DNA of 64,000 nt from Armatimonas rosea (GTDB lineage Bacteria; Armatimonadota; Armatimonadia; Armatimonadales; Armatimonadaceae), in NCBI RefSeq assembly GCF_014202505.1, contig NZ_JACHGW010000002.1:620001-684000 (forward strand), in the 5' to 3' direction. Below the pieces are notes generated by a model that saw nothing but the letters and a program-made list of their open reading frames with translations, did no database searches and was not told where the DNA came from. The translations under genes were made by a program, and so were the position numbers. This document shows, one piece after another, positions 33,852-41,854 of this stretch; within the stretch, counting starts at the first letter, position 1; each line of letters starts with the position of its first letter.

Positions 33852-34042
33852 CTAGGATGGCAATCCGATCTAGCGCGGGCTTCACTTTGGAGCAAGCAGC
33901 AAAGCGCGTTCGGGTTGGGGTGGAGTATCTGAAGCGATTGGAGCGTGGGGGGCGAATCCCCTACGCCCTAGCTTGCCGGTTGGCCGCGCTCTATGGTGTT
34001 GGTCTTGACAATCTCGTAATCGGCCCTGTGAAGGGCAGCTGA
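33848..34042 (+). CDS. small XRE-family HTH regulator
   Basis: 64 residues, almost exactly one Cro/CI-type helix-turn-helix domain: FTLEQAAKRVRVGVEYLKRLERGGRIPYALACRLAALYGVGLDNLV. Probably a repressor of an island promoter, perhaps of the replication genes that follow. The start overlaps the preceding small gene (ATGA). The following 170 bases contain two hairpins and no gene. Confidence 0.75.
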   Translation: MTRMAIRSSAGFTLEQAAKRVRVGVEYLKRLERGGRIPYALACRLAALYGVGLDNLVIGPVKGS

Positions 34043-34144
34043 AGGAGTACAAACACACTTTAGGTTGAGAGATCCTTACGCTGTTTTTTCCACCAGGGAT
34101 CACCACTCCCGAAAGCTTCCAGAAGCACCACGGCTGGAAACGAC

Positions 34145-34198
34145 GAAGCCTGCCTTGGTGGAGGCAGGCTTCAAAGTAAAGTTGCTGCTAACAACTTT
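34145..34198 (+). promoter_or_regulatory. two tandem hairpins ahead of the replication genes
   Basis: First hairpin: GAAGCCTGCC (34145-34154) with GGCAGGCTTC (34163-34172), a perfect 10-base stem. Second: TAAAGTTG (34177-34184) with CAACTTTA (34192-34199). The second ends 14 bases before the ATG at 34213. The first could terminate the XRE transcript; the second could act on translation of the next gene. Confidence 0.5.
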
Positions 34199-34212
34199 AG
34201 AAACACAATTCG

Positions 34213-34626
34213 ATGAAAGTATATCTTAAACGCCGCTCATCGGCAACATATCGTCCTCGTCTACGCCTAGTCGCTGGAATCCCAGGTTACCGGCGTTTGG
34301 CAATTCGGCCACTTGTGGACTATCAGCGTCCACAGGCTGTAGGGCGCTACATTGATGAGTCCAACTGTTGCATCCGTTTTGGGCACTTTCGTGGACGTCA
34401 TATCGATGATGTACCACCACGCTATCTCATGTGGGTGCTGACGAGTAGCAAGGAGCTGAATAGTCGCGAGCGTCATGTCGTTGCCTATCATCTCCACCGT
34501 CATCATGGGTTGCCTTATGAGCTTGATGGGGGACTAAGCGACCCATCAAGCTACCAGGCGCATGTCGTGAAATTTCAGGCAGAAGCTTTGGGGAAAGTTA
34601 GCTGCACAGAAGGATCGATCCGATGA
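34213..34626 (+). CDS. DUF3820-like (QSregVF) domain protein
   Basis: 137 residues. The central block IRFGHFRGRHIDDVPPRYLMWVL closely follows the 'FGK(Y/H)KGxxixxvPxxYLxWl' pattern of the DUF3820/QSregVF family, small domains often found beside phage and plasmid replication or exonuclease genes. The basic N-terminus (VYLKRRSSATYRPRLRL) may bind nucleic acid. The stop overlaps the start of the primase gene by ATGA, so it is likely an accessory replication factor. Confidence 0.6.
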   Translation: MKVYLKRRSSATYRPRLRLVAGIPGYRRLAIRPLVDYQRPQAVGRYIDESNCCIRFGHFRGRHIDDVPPRYLMWVLTSSKELNSRERHVVAYHLHRHHGLPYELDGGLSDPSSYQAHVVKFQAEALGKVSCTEGSIR

Positions 34627-37166
34627 GCCCTATGCAGCCAATGACTCCTCTACAGAACGTCCTCACTCGTCTGGAGCGGGTGAGGATTCAAGGCAGTTGT
34701 CACACAGCTAAGTGTCCGGCTCACGACGACGAACGGGCAAGCCTAAGCGTTTCAGAGGGAAAGGATGGTCAAGTACTTCTGAAGTGCCACGCCGGTTGCG
34801 AATGGCGACAGGTTGTCGAAGCACTCGGGCTTACCATATCCGATCTGTTTCCACCTCGGGAGCAGGCTGCGCCGAGCAGCTTGCCGAAGAAGATTCTAAC
34901 TAACCAGTACGATTACATAGACGAATCCGGAAAATTGCTCTATCAGGCGCTACGTTATCAGCCCAAGGAATTCCGACAACGTGCCCCTGATGGCAAAGGA
35001 GGCTGGTCTTGGAGCCTTCAAGGGGTGCGACGGGTACCTTACCGCCTTCCGAAGGTGATTGAGCAAGCCAATGCGGGCAAGACGGTTTTCATCGTAGAGG
35101 GTGAGAAAGATGCCGATGCCTTGGGGGAACTTGGCCTAACTGCCTCGACGAATGCGGGAGGGGCTGGTAAGTGGCTGGAGGGCTTTGGAAAGTACCTCTC
35201 TGGGGCTCATGTGATCATCTTGCCTGACAATGACGAGCCTGGTACGAAGCACGCCCGAGAAGTCGCTATGTCTTGTCTTCCCTATGCAGCTAGTGTGCGT
35301 ATCGTGGAACTGCCGGGGCTCCCTGTTAAGGGAGATGTGAGTGACTGGTTAAAATTGGGAGGCCAACGTAAGAGCCTGCTTGATCTTGTGAAAGCAAGTC
35401 CAAGACTCACACAGGAAGACATGGAAAATGTTTCTGACTCCTCTGAGTCAGGGCGCTACAGAACCTACAAAAATACCGCTCTGGGGTCTGACGGTGAGAG
35501 CTGTGCCAGTTCGGAGATTACGGAAGATAACTCGCCGCCCGTTTTCAATTCATTACCTTCCTCTCTAGAGGCTGAGCTTTTGCCTGTCTCCCAACTCACG
35601 CCGGAAATGCTACCTCCGTCTCTTCGTGCCTGGCTGTTGGATGTTGCCCAGAGACTCTCTTGTCCACTGGAGTATGTCGCCATCCCAGCCATTGTGGCGG
35701 TCGGAGCGGTGATTGGTAAAAAGATTGGTATCCAGCCCAAGCGCTACGATGACTGGAGGGAGTATCCCAACCTCTGGGGGGCAATTGTGGGCCGACCAGG
35801 GGCACTCAAAACGCCAGCTATCTCTGAAGCTCTCAAGCATCTGTATCGTCTAGAGAAGCGTACAAGAGAGAAACACGAGGAGCTGCGTAAATTTTGGGCA
35901 GTAGAATCACTAATCAAGAAAGGCGAGGCAGAGCGTGCCCGTACTGAGCTAAAGAACAAGAACTTGACCGCGGCGCGGAAATACGAGCTCGCAGAGCAGG
36001 TTCTCCAAACCGAGGACGAAGAGCCCAACTGTCCGCGTTGGATTATCAACGATACGACTATCGAGAAACTCGGGGAGTTGCTCAAGGCCAACCCAAATGG
36101 CATGCTTCTGTATCGTGACGAGCTCATGGGGTTTCTGCGCACCTTGGAGCGGCAGGGGCACGAGTCAGATCGCGCGTTTTACCTAGAGGCTTGGAATGGG
36201 AAGGGGTGCTTCACGTACGACCGTATCGGTCGTGGAACAGTATTCATCCCCTCCGTATGCCTTTCTTTAGTCGGGAGCATTCAGCCTGGGCCGCTGTCTA
36301 GCTATCTGAGAGCTTCATCCGAGGAGAGAGGGGACGATGGATTCACTTCGCGTTTTCAGCTTCTAGTTTGGCCAGATCCCGCTGGCTATCATCTCGTGGA
36401 TCGTTGGGCTGATGCGGAGGCAAAGAAAAGAGTCGCCCAAGTTTTCGATGCTCTTGCCGAATGGGCAATGAGTAAGACGGACATTGAAGCAGATGAAGAA
36501 TCTGTCGCCTGCTTGCGATTCGCTCCCGAGGCACAGCAACTCTTCTACACTTGGTTGGAGAGTCTGGAGTATCGAATGCGTGACAGTGGGGAGACAGCCC
36601 TCATGGAAACGCATCTCTCAAAATACAGAAAACTTGTGCCTGCCTTGGCCTTGATCTTTCACTTGCTGGAGAGCATTGATTCCCTGACAGCAGAGCTTCC
36701 TCCCGTATCCCTCGACTCGCTAGAGCGTGCCTTGGCTTGGGCAGAGTTTCTGGAGACTCATGCACGGCGGATTTATCAGGCTGTGGGGGAGGGGGATCCA
36801 GAAGCTGGTCAGCGATTAGGGCAACGCATTAAGCAGAGCCTCCCCAATCCGTTTACGGTTCGTCAGGTTGTCCAAAAGCACTGGGCTGGACTCTCAACAA
36901 CAGATGATGTCGAACGCGCGATAGGGCTCCTCGAAGAGCGTGGTTGGGTTCAAACCCGCGGCGTTCAGAAAGCAGGCGGTGGTCGCCCTTCTGTTCAGAT
37001 CTGGATCAATCCGGCTCTCTTAGGAGCGAATAAAAAATCTTCTGTGTCTGGGGGGAAGACGCTACAAAACCTACAAAACCAGATCTCGGATAGCTCTTTT
37101 GGTTTTATAACGTCTGCGACTGATGATGGCGGTGAAGAGATTCAGTATGAGGAGGGGGAGATTTGA
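34623..37166 (+). CDS. DNA primase / DUF3987 replication protein
   Basis: 847 residues. Order of parts: a CHC2-like zinc finger (HTAKCPAHDDERASLSV ... LLKCHAGCEW, residues 24-60), a TOPRIM domain (TVFIVEGEKDADALGELGL, near 155, with VIILPDNDEPG), a linker rich in Ser/Glu, and from about 320 a DUF3987 region with a P-loop-like GRPGALKTP, LYRDELMGFLRTLERQG and FIPSVCLSLVGSIQPG. Such primase-DUF3987 proteins are the replication initiators of many integrative elements. A C-terminal winged-helix part is suggested by PFTVRQVVQKHW. Strong family call. Confidence 0.88.
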   Translation: MSPMQPMTPLQNVLTRLERVRIQGSCHTAKCPAHDDERASLSVSEGKDGQVLLKCHAGCEWRQVVEALGLTISDLFPPREQAAPSSLPKKILTNQYDYIDESGKLLYQALRYQPKEFRQRAPDGKGGWSWSLQGVRRVPYRLPKVIEQANAGKTVFIVEGEKDADALGELGLTASTNAGGAGKWLEGFGKYLSGAHVIILPDNDEPGTKHAREVAMSCLPYAASVRIVELPGLPVKGDVSDWLKLGGQRKSLLDLVKASPRLTQEDMENVSDSSESGRYRTYKNTALGSDGESCASSEITEDNSPPVFNSLPSSLEAELLPVSQLTPEMLPPSLRAWLLDVAQRLSCPLEYVAIPAIVAVGAVIGKKIGIQPKRYDDWREYPNLWGAIVGRPGALKTPAISEALKHLYRLEKRTREKHEELRKFWAVESLIKKGEAERARTELKNKNLTAARKYELAEQVLQTEDEEPNCPRWIINDTTIEKLGELLKANPNGMLLYRDELMGFLRTLERQGHESDRAFYLEAWNGKGCFTYDRIGRGTVFIPSVCLSLVGSIQPGPLSSYLRASSEERGDDGFTSRFQLLVWPDPAGYHLVDRWADAEAKKRVAQVFDALAEWAMSKTDIEADEESVACLRFAPEAQQLFYTWLESLEYRMRDSGETALMETHLSKYRKLVPALALIFHLLESIDSLTAELPPVSLDSLERALAWAEFLETHARRIYQAVGEGDPEAGQRLGQRIKQSLPNPFTVRQVVQKHWAGLSTTDDVERAIGLLEERGWVQTRGVQKAGGGRPSVQIWINPALLGANKKSSVSGGKTLQNLQNQISDSSFGFITSATDDGGEEIQYEEGEI

Positions 37167-37744
37167 TGGGCGGATCTTCTCCTAAAATCATGGATACTCT
37201 CGGCTACCTGACAACCTTGAAAAACCAGGGGATCGTCCTCTGGCGTGAGGGGGACTGTGTGCGCTTTCGAGCGCCTGCGGGCACACTAACGGCTCCGATT
37301 CGAGCAACGATCACCGCAGCTCGGTCAGAGATTCTCCATGTACTCCCTGACACCCCAGATCAGCCTGATTTGGTTGTGGAGGTGCCAATCGCCGAAATTG
37401 AACGAGACATTGCACTCGCCGCGCGAACGCGTCAGGGCTTGCTTCCACCACTTTACTGCTCTGAGGATAAGCGCCAGGTTTTGCTAGACTGGGTTACTAC
37501 GATGATCCATCTTGGCGGATTGCCACTGCTCACTGATAGTGAGACGATTCACCTTCCCAGTGGCGGAGTCGTAGGAGTTGACCTGATCGAGTGGTGGACC
37601 GCTACCTATCGTCGTTGTTGTCGTCTTCAGGCTCAGCCTTTCCCGGATTGCCAGAGCGCTGCGGTTCTTTTGCGAAACGATCTAAAGAGTTTAGCTGTCC
37701 TGTTTGCCGATCAATGGCACAGGTCGCATAGTAGCGGCCAGTAA
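37163..37744 (+). CDS. TubC-docking-domain-like replication accessory protein
   Basis: 193 residues. The first 50 (LGYLTTLKNQGIVLWREGDCVRFRAPAGTLT..., ITAARSEILHVL) match the small fold called TubC N-terminal docking domain, which is frequent in short proteins encoded beside primase genes of mobile elements. The remainder (LLDWVTTMIHLGGLPLLT...) is unrecognised. The start overlaps the stop of the primase gene (ATGA). Probably helps replication or regulation of the element. Confidence 0.6.
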   Translation: MMGGSSPKIMDTLGYLTTLKNQGIVLWREGDCVRFRAPAGTLTAPIRATITAARSEILHVLPDTPDQPDLVVEVPIAEIERDIALAARTRQGLLPPLYCSEDKRQVLLDWVTTMIHLGGLPLLTDSETIHLPSGGVVGVDLIEWWTATYRRCCRLQAQPFPDCQSAAVLLRNDLKSLAVLFADQWHRSHSSGQ

Positions 37745-37827
37745 GAAAAAAGCGGTTCTACAGTCACGCATGCGGCATGATCAGACAATTTCCTAATGAT
37801 TTCGTATCGGAATGGAGCTGAGATGTC

Positions 37828-38403
37828 ATGATTGGTGCCACGGAAAAGGTTGAGGAACACCTCTGCTTGAGCGTAAAGGTGCTTCAGCGGGCTGGGATCG
37901 CGGCGGGCTACCAGGGAAGTATCACTTGGTGGCGGACGAGTAGCTTTGAAGGGCGTAAGCAGACGAACTGGCTGGAGTATGAAGTCAGCGAGGTTCTTCA
38001 TGAAGATTGCCATCGTCCCGTCAGATTGACGCTGAAGTACCTGATTGAGGGGTGCAACTATCGAGTTCCTCTTGACTTTGACTGGACACCATGCCACTAT
38101 GGGGGCTATCGCCCTTGGCTAAACTGTCCCACTTGTCATGTGCGCTCTGGAACCCTCTTCTATGTTTCATGGGAACTTTGGGAGTGTCGCCGTTGCTTGA
38201 ACCTGGCCTACACCTGCCAAAGTGAGGGACATAAATCACGTCTGCTCCGTAAAATACTGAAGTTGCGCGGCCAACTTGGTCAGGAGTCGGGTGGCATTCA
38301 CGCGCCACTCCCACTTGCCCCACCACCTGGTTGGCATAGCCGCAGATTCAACAAAAAAATTCGTGAAATTATTGTTGCAGAGGCTAATTATTGGAAGGGG
38401 TAA
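37828..38403 (+). CDS. zinc-ribbon hypothetical protein
   Basis: 191 residues. Two CxxC pairs (CPTCHVRSGTLFY ... WECRRCLNLAYTCQSEG, about residues 108-137) form a zinc ribbon of the type common in mobile-element proteins where the second half reads 'C(R)xCxxLxYxSQ'. N-terminal part is beta-rich (GSITWWRTSSFEG, LTLKYL). No enzymatic motif. It follows the replication genes on the same strand. Role unknown. Confidence 0.65.
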   Translation: MIGATEKVEEHLCLSVKVLQRAGIAAGYQGSITWWRTSSFEGRKQTNWLEYEVSEVLHEDCHRPVRLTLKYLIEGCNYRVPLDFDWTPCHYGGYRPWLNCPTCHVRSGTLFYVSWELWECRRCLNLAYTCQSEGHKSRLLRKILKLRGQLGQESGGIHAPLPLAPPPGWHSRRFNKKIREIIVAEANYWKG

Positions 38404-38458
38404 TGGTATTTAGTGGTACAGACGGGCAACTCATGGTTTGGCCTCTGTCGAAACGTTC

Positions 38459-38767
38459 TTACTGCCGATGACGAAGTGTTTTGCTGAAGTCGGGATTACG
38501 GAAGGTTGTGATAAGTGAGCCGTCTGCACTGACCACAACCGCTGTGCCTTGTGCACGGTCGGCGAGCTGGGGAGCGATCCCCTGTGGGAGTTGTCTTCGT
38601 CCCAGGAAGAAGACGCGATCCCCTCCTTTCTCGTAGAAACGACGCCCAAATTTCAAGGCTAGGATTACCACCTGATCTCGAATGCCACGCTGGACTTGAC
38701 GACGTTCAAAATGAACTGTCTTTTGAAACCCCATCTCTGAAAAGACATCACACTGCTGTAACACCAT
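38459..38767 (-). CDS. DUF4258-like small protein on the opposite strand
   Basis: 102 residues. A very good Shine-Dalgarno (GGAGGAGGAAG) lies 5 bases before the ATG at 38767. The sequence HFERRQVQRGIRDQVVILALKFGRRFYEKGGDRVFFLGRR and the end TAVVVSADGSLITTFRN have the pattern of DUF4258 or toxin-like proteins (HxxxRxxxRGI, then a beta-strand pair). These are small RelE-like folds of uncertain function. It is the only minus-strand gene in this plus-strand arm. Confidence 0.65.
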   Translation of the reverse strand: MVLQQCDVFSEMGFQKTVHFERRQVQRGIRDQVVILALKFGRRFYEKGGDRVFFLGRRQLPQGIAPQLADRAQGTAVVVSADGSLITTFRNPDFSKTLRHRQ

Positions 38768-38834
38768 TTCGTCTTCCTCCTCCGCCGAATTACCCTTACA
38801 TTCGCTGGGAGGAGTACAAGTACGACATCGCGAA

Positions 38835-39482
38835 ATGGAGTTCGTTGTGAACCAAAGGTACCAAGAGTTATGGGAGGAGCTGCGGGGAGGGCATCCGACA
38901 GCTCCTGATCGGTTCTATGTCGCAGTGGCTCCTGTCCTCGTAACTCGGCTTATCCGGTGGGGCAAACTTCAGTTTCCCCGCGAGATCATTGAGGATGCGG
39001 TCACAGATGTCCTTCTTGGGTTAATTCAAGCACCAGAGCGTTTTGACCCGAGTAAGAGTAGCATACTTGGCTATCTTCAGATGATTGTTACGCGGCGTCT
39101 GATAGATCGCCTTAGGCGGCAAGAGAGAAGGCAAACAGAGAAAATAATTTTTCTGGAAGATGTCGCACTTGCCGAGCCTATAGCGAATAGCCTTACAGAA
39201 GATCCGGAACGCGTTGCTCTGCATTCCGGACGTGATCCTGCTTTGGAGTACTCCCCAGAGCTTGAGAATTTGATGGAAGAGCTGCTGCCTGATATACGAG
39301 ATCGGCTTCTTGCGACAGAGTTCTTAGCAGGAAGGCTCTCGGTAGAGATATTTGTCCAAGTCTATGCTTTAGAGAGTCTACCCTTGGCAGAACAGCAACG
39401 TGAGATGAAACGGAACCGTGATCGTGTGATGCTGCGACTCAAGCGCAATCGAGAAAAACTCTGGGAGGCCATCCATGGCTGA
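38835..39482 (+). CDS. ECF-like sigma-70 family factor
   Basis: 215 residues. Region 2 is clear: IIEDAVTDVLLGLIQAPERFDPSKSSILGYLQMIVTRRLIDRLRRQERR (about residues 50-100), with the 'FDPxxSxxxGYL' core that binds the -10 element and core polymerase. Region 4 is less typical, but LPLAEQQREMKRNRDRVMLRLKRNREKL at the end can serve as its recognition helix. The stop overlaps the next gene by 8 bases (ATGGCTGA). First gene of the run to the end-processing cluster, so it probably transcribes that cluster. Confidence 0.75.
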   Translation: MEFVVNQRYQELWEELRGGHPTAPDRFYVAVAPVLVTRLIRWGKLQFPREIIEDAVTDVLLGLIQAPERFDPSKSSILGYLQMIVTRRLIDRLRRQERRQTEKIIFLEDVALAEPIANSLTEDPERVALHSGRDPALEYSPELENLMEELLPDIRDRLLATEFLAGRLSVEIFVQVYALESLPLAEQQREMKRNRDRVMLRLKRNREKLWEAIHG

Positions 39483-39876
39483 GGAATCCACTGTACTGCG
39501 ACGGCTCCGTGATCGAGCGGTTGCTTACGCACAAGAAGATCAACGCACGGATCTTCTCATTTCCTCACTGTCTCTCTGGATGGAGAGTGAGAGTCAAACA
39601 CCAGAGGCACTGGCGCAGTTCCTCGGCACGGATGCAACAGGACTTAGCCGCCTTGCTCTCTGCCGACCTCCTCGCCAAAGTGCGTACATAGAAGATATTG
39701 AGGTGATCGCAGGGTACTCCGGATGCCGTATTGAGCCACTACGACATCTTCTACGACGCCTGGAGGTGTTAACGACTCTGGCGGGGTCTGCACCGACTAC
39801 TGGGCAATTGCCGAACTCGGTCACTCAAGCGATCTTATTAGCAGCACGTGATCGGGAGCTCGGCCCCGATGCCTGA
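39475..39876 (+). CDS. small HTH-like partner of the sigma factor
   Basis: 133 residues. The centre (TPEALAQFLGTDATGLSRLALCRPPR) reads like a helix-turn-helix, followed by YIEDIEVIAGYSGCRIEPLRHLLRRLEVL. No membrane segment and no zinc motif, so not a classical anti-sigma factor. It overlaps the sigma gene upstream and the metallopeptidase gene downstream by 8 bases each. By position it may be the inhibitor of the sigma factor and the substrate of the protease; this is inference only. Confidence 0.6.
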   Translation: MAEESTVLRRLRDRAVAYAQEDQRTDLLISSLSLWMESESQTPEALAQFLGTDATGLSRLALCRPPRQSAYIEDIEVIAGYSGCRIEPLRHLLRRLEVLTTLAGSAPTTGQLPNSVTQAILLAARDRELGPDA

Positions 39877-40603
39877 CGCCTTTTCACAGACACTTGTCCT
39901 GGCGACTCGCTTACGCGAAGAACTGGGGATGGTCCCAACAGAGGTCTTTGATCCTATTGCGGTGTTGGAGTCAGCCTATCCCGTGGCGTGTGTTGCCATA
40001 CCCAGCCTATGTGTGGGGGCTATCCGACAGTGGCTGGAGCAGCGTGTAGAGTCGTTTCCTGCTCAGCTTTTACTCGCAGAACAGGAAGATCGTCCGCTAC
40101 ATGGTGCCGTCCTCGCGTGGCGTGGCGTAGGGCTCTTGCTTGCGGACGAACACGACCCCTGGATCGAGCAGCGCTACACCTATGCGCATGAAGGTGCGCA
40201 TTTCCTTCTTGAGCATTACTTTCCACGCCAAGAAGCCTTGCGCTGCTTGGGAGAGCGAATCCGTCCTGTCTTGAATGGGGAACGCCCCCCGACTCTTGAG
40301 GAGCGCTCCGACGCACTGCTGAGAAACACTGCTCTGGCATGGCATGCACACCTGTTTCCAAAAGACGCCCAGGGTCGCCAGTTTGCCGAAGAGCGAGCCG
40401 ACTGGCTGGCTTGTGGCCTACTGGTGCCTCCAGAAGTGATTCTACAAGGTGAGCAAAAGCAGGTCAGTGCTGATGAGGTCGCGGATACCTACCAGATTCC
40501 TCTCGCGATTGCCAAGGAGTATGTTCTACGCCTATCCTATGAACAAAGACCCAAGAACAATTGTGTGCTCCTAGAGCGCCTCGCATCATACAACCATATA
40601 TAA
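39869..40603 (+). CDS. ImmA/IrrE-family metallopeptidase
   Basis: 244 residues from the ATG at 39869 (overlap ATGCCTGA with the gene before; a GTG at 39848 is in frame but less likely). Zinc-protease motif HEGAHFLLEHYF (HExxH, about residue 105), followed by a later Glu in GRQFAEERADWLACGLLVPPEV, the third ligand region typical of ImmA/IrrE. Family members cleave a specific repressor after DNA damage (IrrE on DdrO in Deinococcus; ImmA on ImmR in ICEBs1). Its position before the repair-type genes fits such a switch. Confidence 0.85.
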   Translation: MPDAFSQTLVLATRLREELGMVPTEVFDPIAVLESAYPVACVAIPSLCVGAIRQWLEQRVESFPAQLLLAEQEDRPLHGAVLAWRGVGLLLADEHDPWIEQRYTYAHEGAHFLLEHYFPRQEALRCLGERIRPVLNGERPPTLEERSDALLRNTALAWHAHLFPKDAQGRQFAEERADWLACGLLVPPEVILQGEQKQVSADEVADTYQIPLAIAKEYVLRLSYEQRPKNNCVLLERLASYNHI

Positions 40604-40655
40604 TGTTTTATTAAATTGTCGCACTGTGTCTGAAGAGAACGAAGCAATACTGTAG

Positions 40656-41834
40656 ATGGAAGAAGAAAGCCTGACGGCAACATTGGGAGAGCCACTTGAC
40701 AGTGTGTTGGACCTTACCTCCTGGAGAGACGGAAGAGATCAAAGTGTACTTTATGAGCAATTAAGGACAGTCGTTGCGGAGAGTGTCGCCCAGAGCGAGC
40801 GGACTCGTCAACCAATTCGCGATATCGTCGTCAAGCGATTACGGGCAAGTGCGGGTACAGGTACCTCACCCAAGGAAGCGGGGCTGTACTCCCTTAATCC
40901 GGGGGATATCGCGGAGGTTCATCGCCAGCTACTTTTTAACGGAGCGGCAGAAGCCTGTGATGGCACGGTCATCGCACATGACTCCCTCTTGCTAACCGTG
41001 GCACAGATCGGCGTCGCTCTCGTTGCCTACCAAGGAGGCACTGGCTCCTGGGTTCAGCGGCTCTACCGACGGGACCTACGGGAGACCTACGAAGACCCTG
41101 TTGAGGAAGCCATAGCTTTACTGGAGCGCCGGAGCCGAAGTGATAGTGCCGATGCGGATGACACGCGTGATCCGGTCAGCCGTCTGCTACGTCGTGGGTT
41201 GATGGAGTACGCTGAGCGTGCCATCTTACTACATCGCTCCACTGCCCCTTGGCGCATTGGTCATGGTCACCCAGTGACAACGACAATTCTGCTGCCGACA
41301 ACTCGCTCGCTTTTCCTGGCATCTCTAGACGTACTCCGTGGACTTTTGCTAGATCATAAGAAGTTTCTCTATGTGGCAAGTAGCCCAGCAGATCGTTTGG
41401 CTCGCACAATCGGAGACTCGCTCTATCCTCTCGAATATGCTGTGATCGGAAGTTTGGCTGATTCATTTAACGATCATCACATTGATAGCCTGACGAGTAA
41501 GTCAACGGGCCACCCTCAAGAGCGAATAGCACTACGGCAGTTTCTTGTTGATGTTCGGACAGAGATTGTCTATGGAGTCTACCGAGTTACCGACTACTCA
41601 CCCGCGCAGGTTTTCTACGCCCATAAAGATCACGTTCACACCGCGGCGTCACTGGCAATGGCAGATAGCGTCTTACAGCCCCACCGGGGCTTTCCGATGT
41701 TGATTGACCTAGCCGATCTAGTCTGCCGAACGACGTTTGATGGGGGAAGCTTCGCAGGTTTGGTGCACTCTGCTTACGCTGCGGCTGGGGCACCCGTTCG
41801 TTATTTAGGAGAGCGCGAGACACGCTCGCGCTAG
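40656..41834 (+). CDS. nurA: NurA-like nuclease
   Basis: 392 residues. NurA is a 5'-3' nuclease that works with HerA. Here the gene lies 20 bases before HerA. The first acidic motif of the fold is recognisable (ACDGTVIAHDSLLLTVAQIGVALV, Asp about residue 101). A late Asp/His-bearing region is found around LIDLADLV and GLVHSAYAAAGAPVRY. Central segments LPTTRSLFLASLDVLRGLLLDHKKFLYVASSPADR resemble the NurA core. Sequence identity to known NurA looks low, so the call leans on context. The N-terminal 90 residues are helical and unassigned. Confidence 0.65.
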   Translation: MEEESLTATLGEPLDSVLDLTSWRDGRDQSVLYEQLRTVVAESVAQSERTRQPIRDIVVKRLRASAGTGTSPKEAGLYSLNPGDIAEVHRQLLFNGAAEACDGTVIAHDSLLLTVAQIGVALVAYQGGTGSWVQRLYRRDLRETYEDPVEEAIALLERRSRSDSADADDTRDPVSRLLRRGLMEYAERAILLHRSTAPWRIGHGHPVTTTILLPTTRSLFLASLDVLRGLLLDHKKFLYVASSPADRLARTIGDSLYPLEYAVIGSLADSFNDHHIDSLTSKSTGHPQERIALRQFLVDVRTEIVYGVYRVTDYSPAQVFYAHKDHVHTAASLAMADSVLQPHRGFPMLIDLADLVCRTTFDGGSFAGLVHSAYAAAGAPVRYLGERETRSR

Positions 41835-41854
41835 GGTTAGGAGAGATAAAGGAA

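Noticed and set aside
34145-34199. CRISPR or tandem repeat array
   Set aside because: Only two unrelated hairpins; no repeated unit with spacers here or elsewhere in the window.
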